Of a stretch of DNA of 5,286 bases, positions 3,875 through 5,286 are shown in pieces (the first letter of the stretch is position 1; each line of letters opens with the position of its first letter). The DNA is taken from positions 1 to 5,286 of the forward strand of contig JAFSTS010000192.1 in the NCBI GenBank assembly GCA_017445685.1, in the 5' to 3' direction. A program made the translations under genes and the position numbers. The notes beneath the pieces were generated by a model. The model was not told the origin of the DNA, ran no database searches, and saw only the letters and a list, made by a program, of their open reading frames with translations. This DNA comes from Clostridia bacterium. GTDB taxonomy: Bacteria > Bacillota_A > Clostridia > Oscillospirales > Acutalibacteraceae.

Positions 3875-5286
3875 GAGTTACGATCGTCACGCCGTCCTCA
3901 CCTTCGCCGTAAACGCCGAGACGGAAGGATTTGATGTAGGAATTACCGCGAAGGTACTGATTGACGGCTTTTCTCAGCACACCTGTGCCTTTGCCGTGAA
4001 CAACGGTAAATTCTCCGATGCCGAGACGATAAGCAGTGTCGATATATTTGTCAAGAGTATCTATCGCTTCGTCTGCTGTCATGCCGCGAAGATCGACCTT
4101 GGTTTCCGCCTTGGCGTCGCGCCTGTTTTCAAAGCCTGAGGAGGAGACGGAACGAGGCTTATCCTGACGGGGCTTGGGCTTGCTGTCGAGAAGTCTCAGG
4201 TTGGAAATTTTTACTCTTGTTTTAAGATTTCCGGCAAGGACTTCGGCTGTTTTTTTCTTTTCATCGACGCTGATAACGCTTGCAGTTTCGTTTATGTCGT
4301 AAATCAAAACGCTGTCGCCTGACTTCAGAGGACGCGGCAGAACATAGTTTTCGTCGTTTTCAAACCTCGTAACAACGGGATCGGCTGCGTCATAAAGCGA
4401 ATCCACGCCTTTTTTTACAGCCGCTCTTGCCTGACGAAGAAGCTCGTCTGCGTTTTTGTTTTTCTGCTCTTTTTTGATTTTTTCAAGCTCTTCAAGCATT
4501 GCGTAGGCTTCACGCTTTGCCTGTTCGACGATTTTTACGGCGCTGTTTTTTGCAGCGTCAAGCTCGTTTTTACGCTGTTTTTCTATGTTTTGCAGTTCCT
4601 GCTGAGCCTTGTTTTTCAGTTCCTGAGCTTTGCGAAGCTCCTCGTCTGCTTTTTTTAATTCCTTTTCAAGATTTTTTCTGGTGTCTTCAAGCTTGTCAAC
4701 GACATTTTCGAATGTTTTGCTTTCCGACGAGACAAGCTCTTCGCCCCGCTCGACGATTCGTCTTTCCATGCCGAGTTTTTCGCTGATCGCAAAAGCGTTT
4801 GATTTTCCGGGTATTCCGATAAGCAGCCTGTAGGTCGGGCGCAAAGTCGCAACATCAAATTCGCACGAGCCGTTTTCGATCCGGGGACTTTCCAGAGCGT
4901 AGATTTTAAGCTCTGCATAGTGTGTTGTTGCGGCAATTTTAGAGCCTTTGAAATGCAGATCTTCCAAAATTGCAGTTGCAAGCGCCGCGCCTTCGACGGG
5001 ATCTGTTCCTGCTCCGAGCTCGTCGATCAAAACGAGACTTTTGTCGTCGGCAATTTTCTGCATTTCAATTATGTTCGTCATGTGTGAAGAAAAAGTTGAA
5101 CGCGACTGTTCTATGCTTTGTTCGTCGCCGATGTCTGCAAGAACATGGTCAAAAACGGAAATTCGGCTTCGGTCGTTGACCGGAAGCATAAGTCCGCACA
5201 TTGCCATCAGCGTCAGCAGACCCACGGTTTTTATAGCGACGGTCTTACCGCCGGTGTTCGGGCCCGTGATAACGAGAGTGTCAAAA
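3867..5286 (-). CDS. mutS2: Endonuclease MutS2, C-terminal part (5' end beyond the window)
   Basis: The visible 472 residues are the ATPase and C-terminal half of MutS2 (full length near 780-790 aa). The frame continues past the right edge without a start; a GTG at 5223-5225 is internal. In fragment numbering: Walker A GPNTGGKT (8-15), the dimer signature DEQSIEQSRSTFSSHM (54-69), Walker B LVLIDE (84-89), TTHYAELK (120-127), a long coiled coil (about 185-285), a KOW-like beta domain (about 318-366), a Pro/Lys/Ser-rich linker, and a complete Smr domain (397-472) with VDLRGM and HGKGTG. MutS2 limits recombination and, in B. subtilis, recognises collided ribosomes; Smr domains can cut nucleic acid. 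The gene ends at TAG (3867-3869), overlapping the M50 gene by 8 bp, with no terminator visible. Confidence 0.97.
   Translation of the reverse strand, partial: FDTLVITGPNTGGKTVAIKTVGLLTLMAMCGLMLPVNDRSRISVFDHVLADIGDEQSIEQSRSTFSSHMTNIIEMQKIADDKSLVLIDELGAGTDPVEGAALATAILEDLHFKGSKIAATTHYAELKIYALESPRIENGSCEFDVATLRPTYRLLIGIPGKSNAFAISEKLGMERRIVERGEELVSSESKTFENVVDKLEDTRKNLEKELKKADEELRKAQELKNKAQQELQNIEKQRKNELDAAKNSAVKIVEQAKREAYAMLEELEKIKKEQKNKNADELLRQARAAVKKGVDSLYDAADPVVTRFENDENYVLPRPLKSGDSVLIYDINETASVISVDEKKKTAEVLAGNLKTRVKISNLRLLDSKPKPRQDKPRSVSSSGFENRRDAKAETKVDLRGMTADEAIDTLDKYIDTAYRLGIGEFTVVHGKGTGVLRKAVNQYLRGNSYIKSFRLGVYGEGEDGVTIVTLR

Noticed and set aside
4499..4786. Plus-strand open frames within mutS2 (4499-4786, 4630-4833, 4970-5179)
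   Set aside because: They are Arg/Cys/Phe-rich shadows of the mutS2 coiled coil and ATPase coding strand.
5223..5225. GTG as the mutS2 start
   Set aside because: The frame continues upstream to the window edge and encodes the Walker A motif GPNTGGKT, so the GTG is an internal Val codon.

Overview
This 5.3 kb window looks like the chromosome of a low-to-moderate GC Firmicute, most likely a gut-type Clostridia (Oscillospiraceae/Lachnospiraceae-like). The reasons are an FMN riboswitch driving a RibU transporter, a DUF3006 mini-protein, near-perfect Firmicute Shine-Dalgarno sites, a MutS2 with a C-terminal Smr domain, and a SpoIVFA/SpoIVFB-like pair that implies an endospore-forming lineage. No mobile element, CRISPR array, tRNA or rRNA is visible, and no gene looks recently transferred.

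Layout. 1-360 holds a strong promoter, an FMN aptamer, an intrinsic terminator and a leader. 361-963 (+) is ribU, the substrate-binding subunit of an ECF riboflavin transporter. A 10-bp hairpin at 969-992 separates it from a convergent GNAT acetyltransferase at 998-1450 (-). Upstream of that, on the same strand, is a 72-aa DUF3006 protein (1524-1742). A 129-bp divergent promoter region (1743-1871) leads to a dCMP deaminase (1872-2372, +, TTG start) that resembles the animal DCTD type. It ends in a strong intrinsic terminator (2412-2453). Then come an M23/LytM membrane peptidase (2467-3285, +) and an overlapping M50 intramembrane metalloprotease (3269-3874, +), resembling spoIVFA-spoIVFB. They meet mutS2 tail to tail with an 8-bp overlap. 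mutS2 (3867-5286, -) runs off the right edge.

How it works together. Riboflavin import is controlled by FMN feedback at 98-260. The M23-M50 pair would act in the forespore-engulfing membrane as the protease and regulator that process pro-sigmaK. A sigmaE-like promoter (2401-2429), whose -10 lies in the loop of the preceding terminator, would allow mother-cell-specific transcription of the pair. The other genes (GNAT, DUF3006, dCMP deaminase, mutS2) are ordinary housekeeping or accessory genes with their own promoters. I found no convincing undescribed system. The items most worth checking are the terminator/sigmaE promoter overlap, the complete M23 catalytic set in a SpoIVFA-like protein, and the short CBS-less SpoIVFB-like protease.
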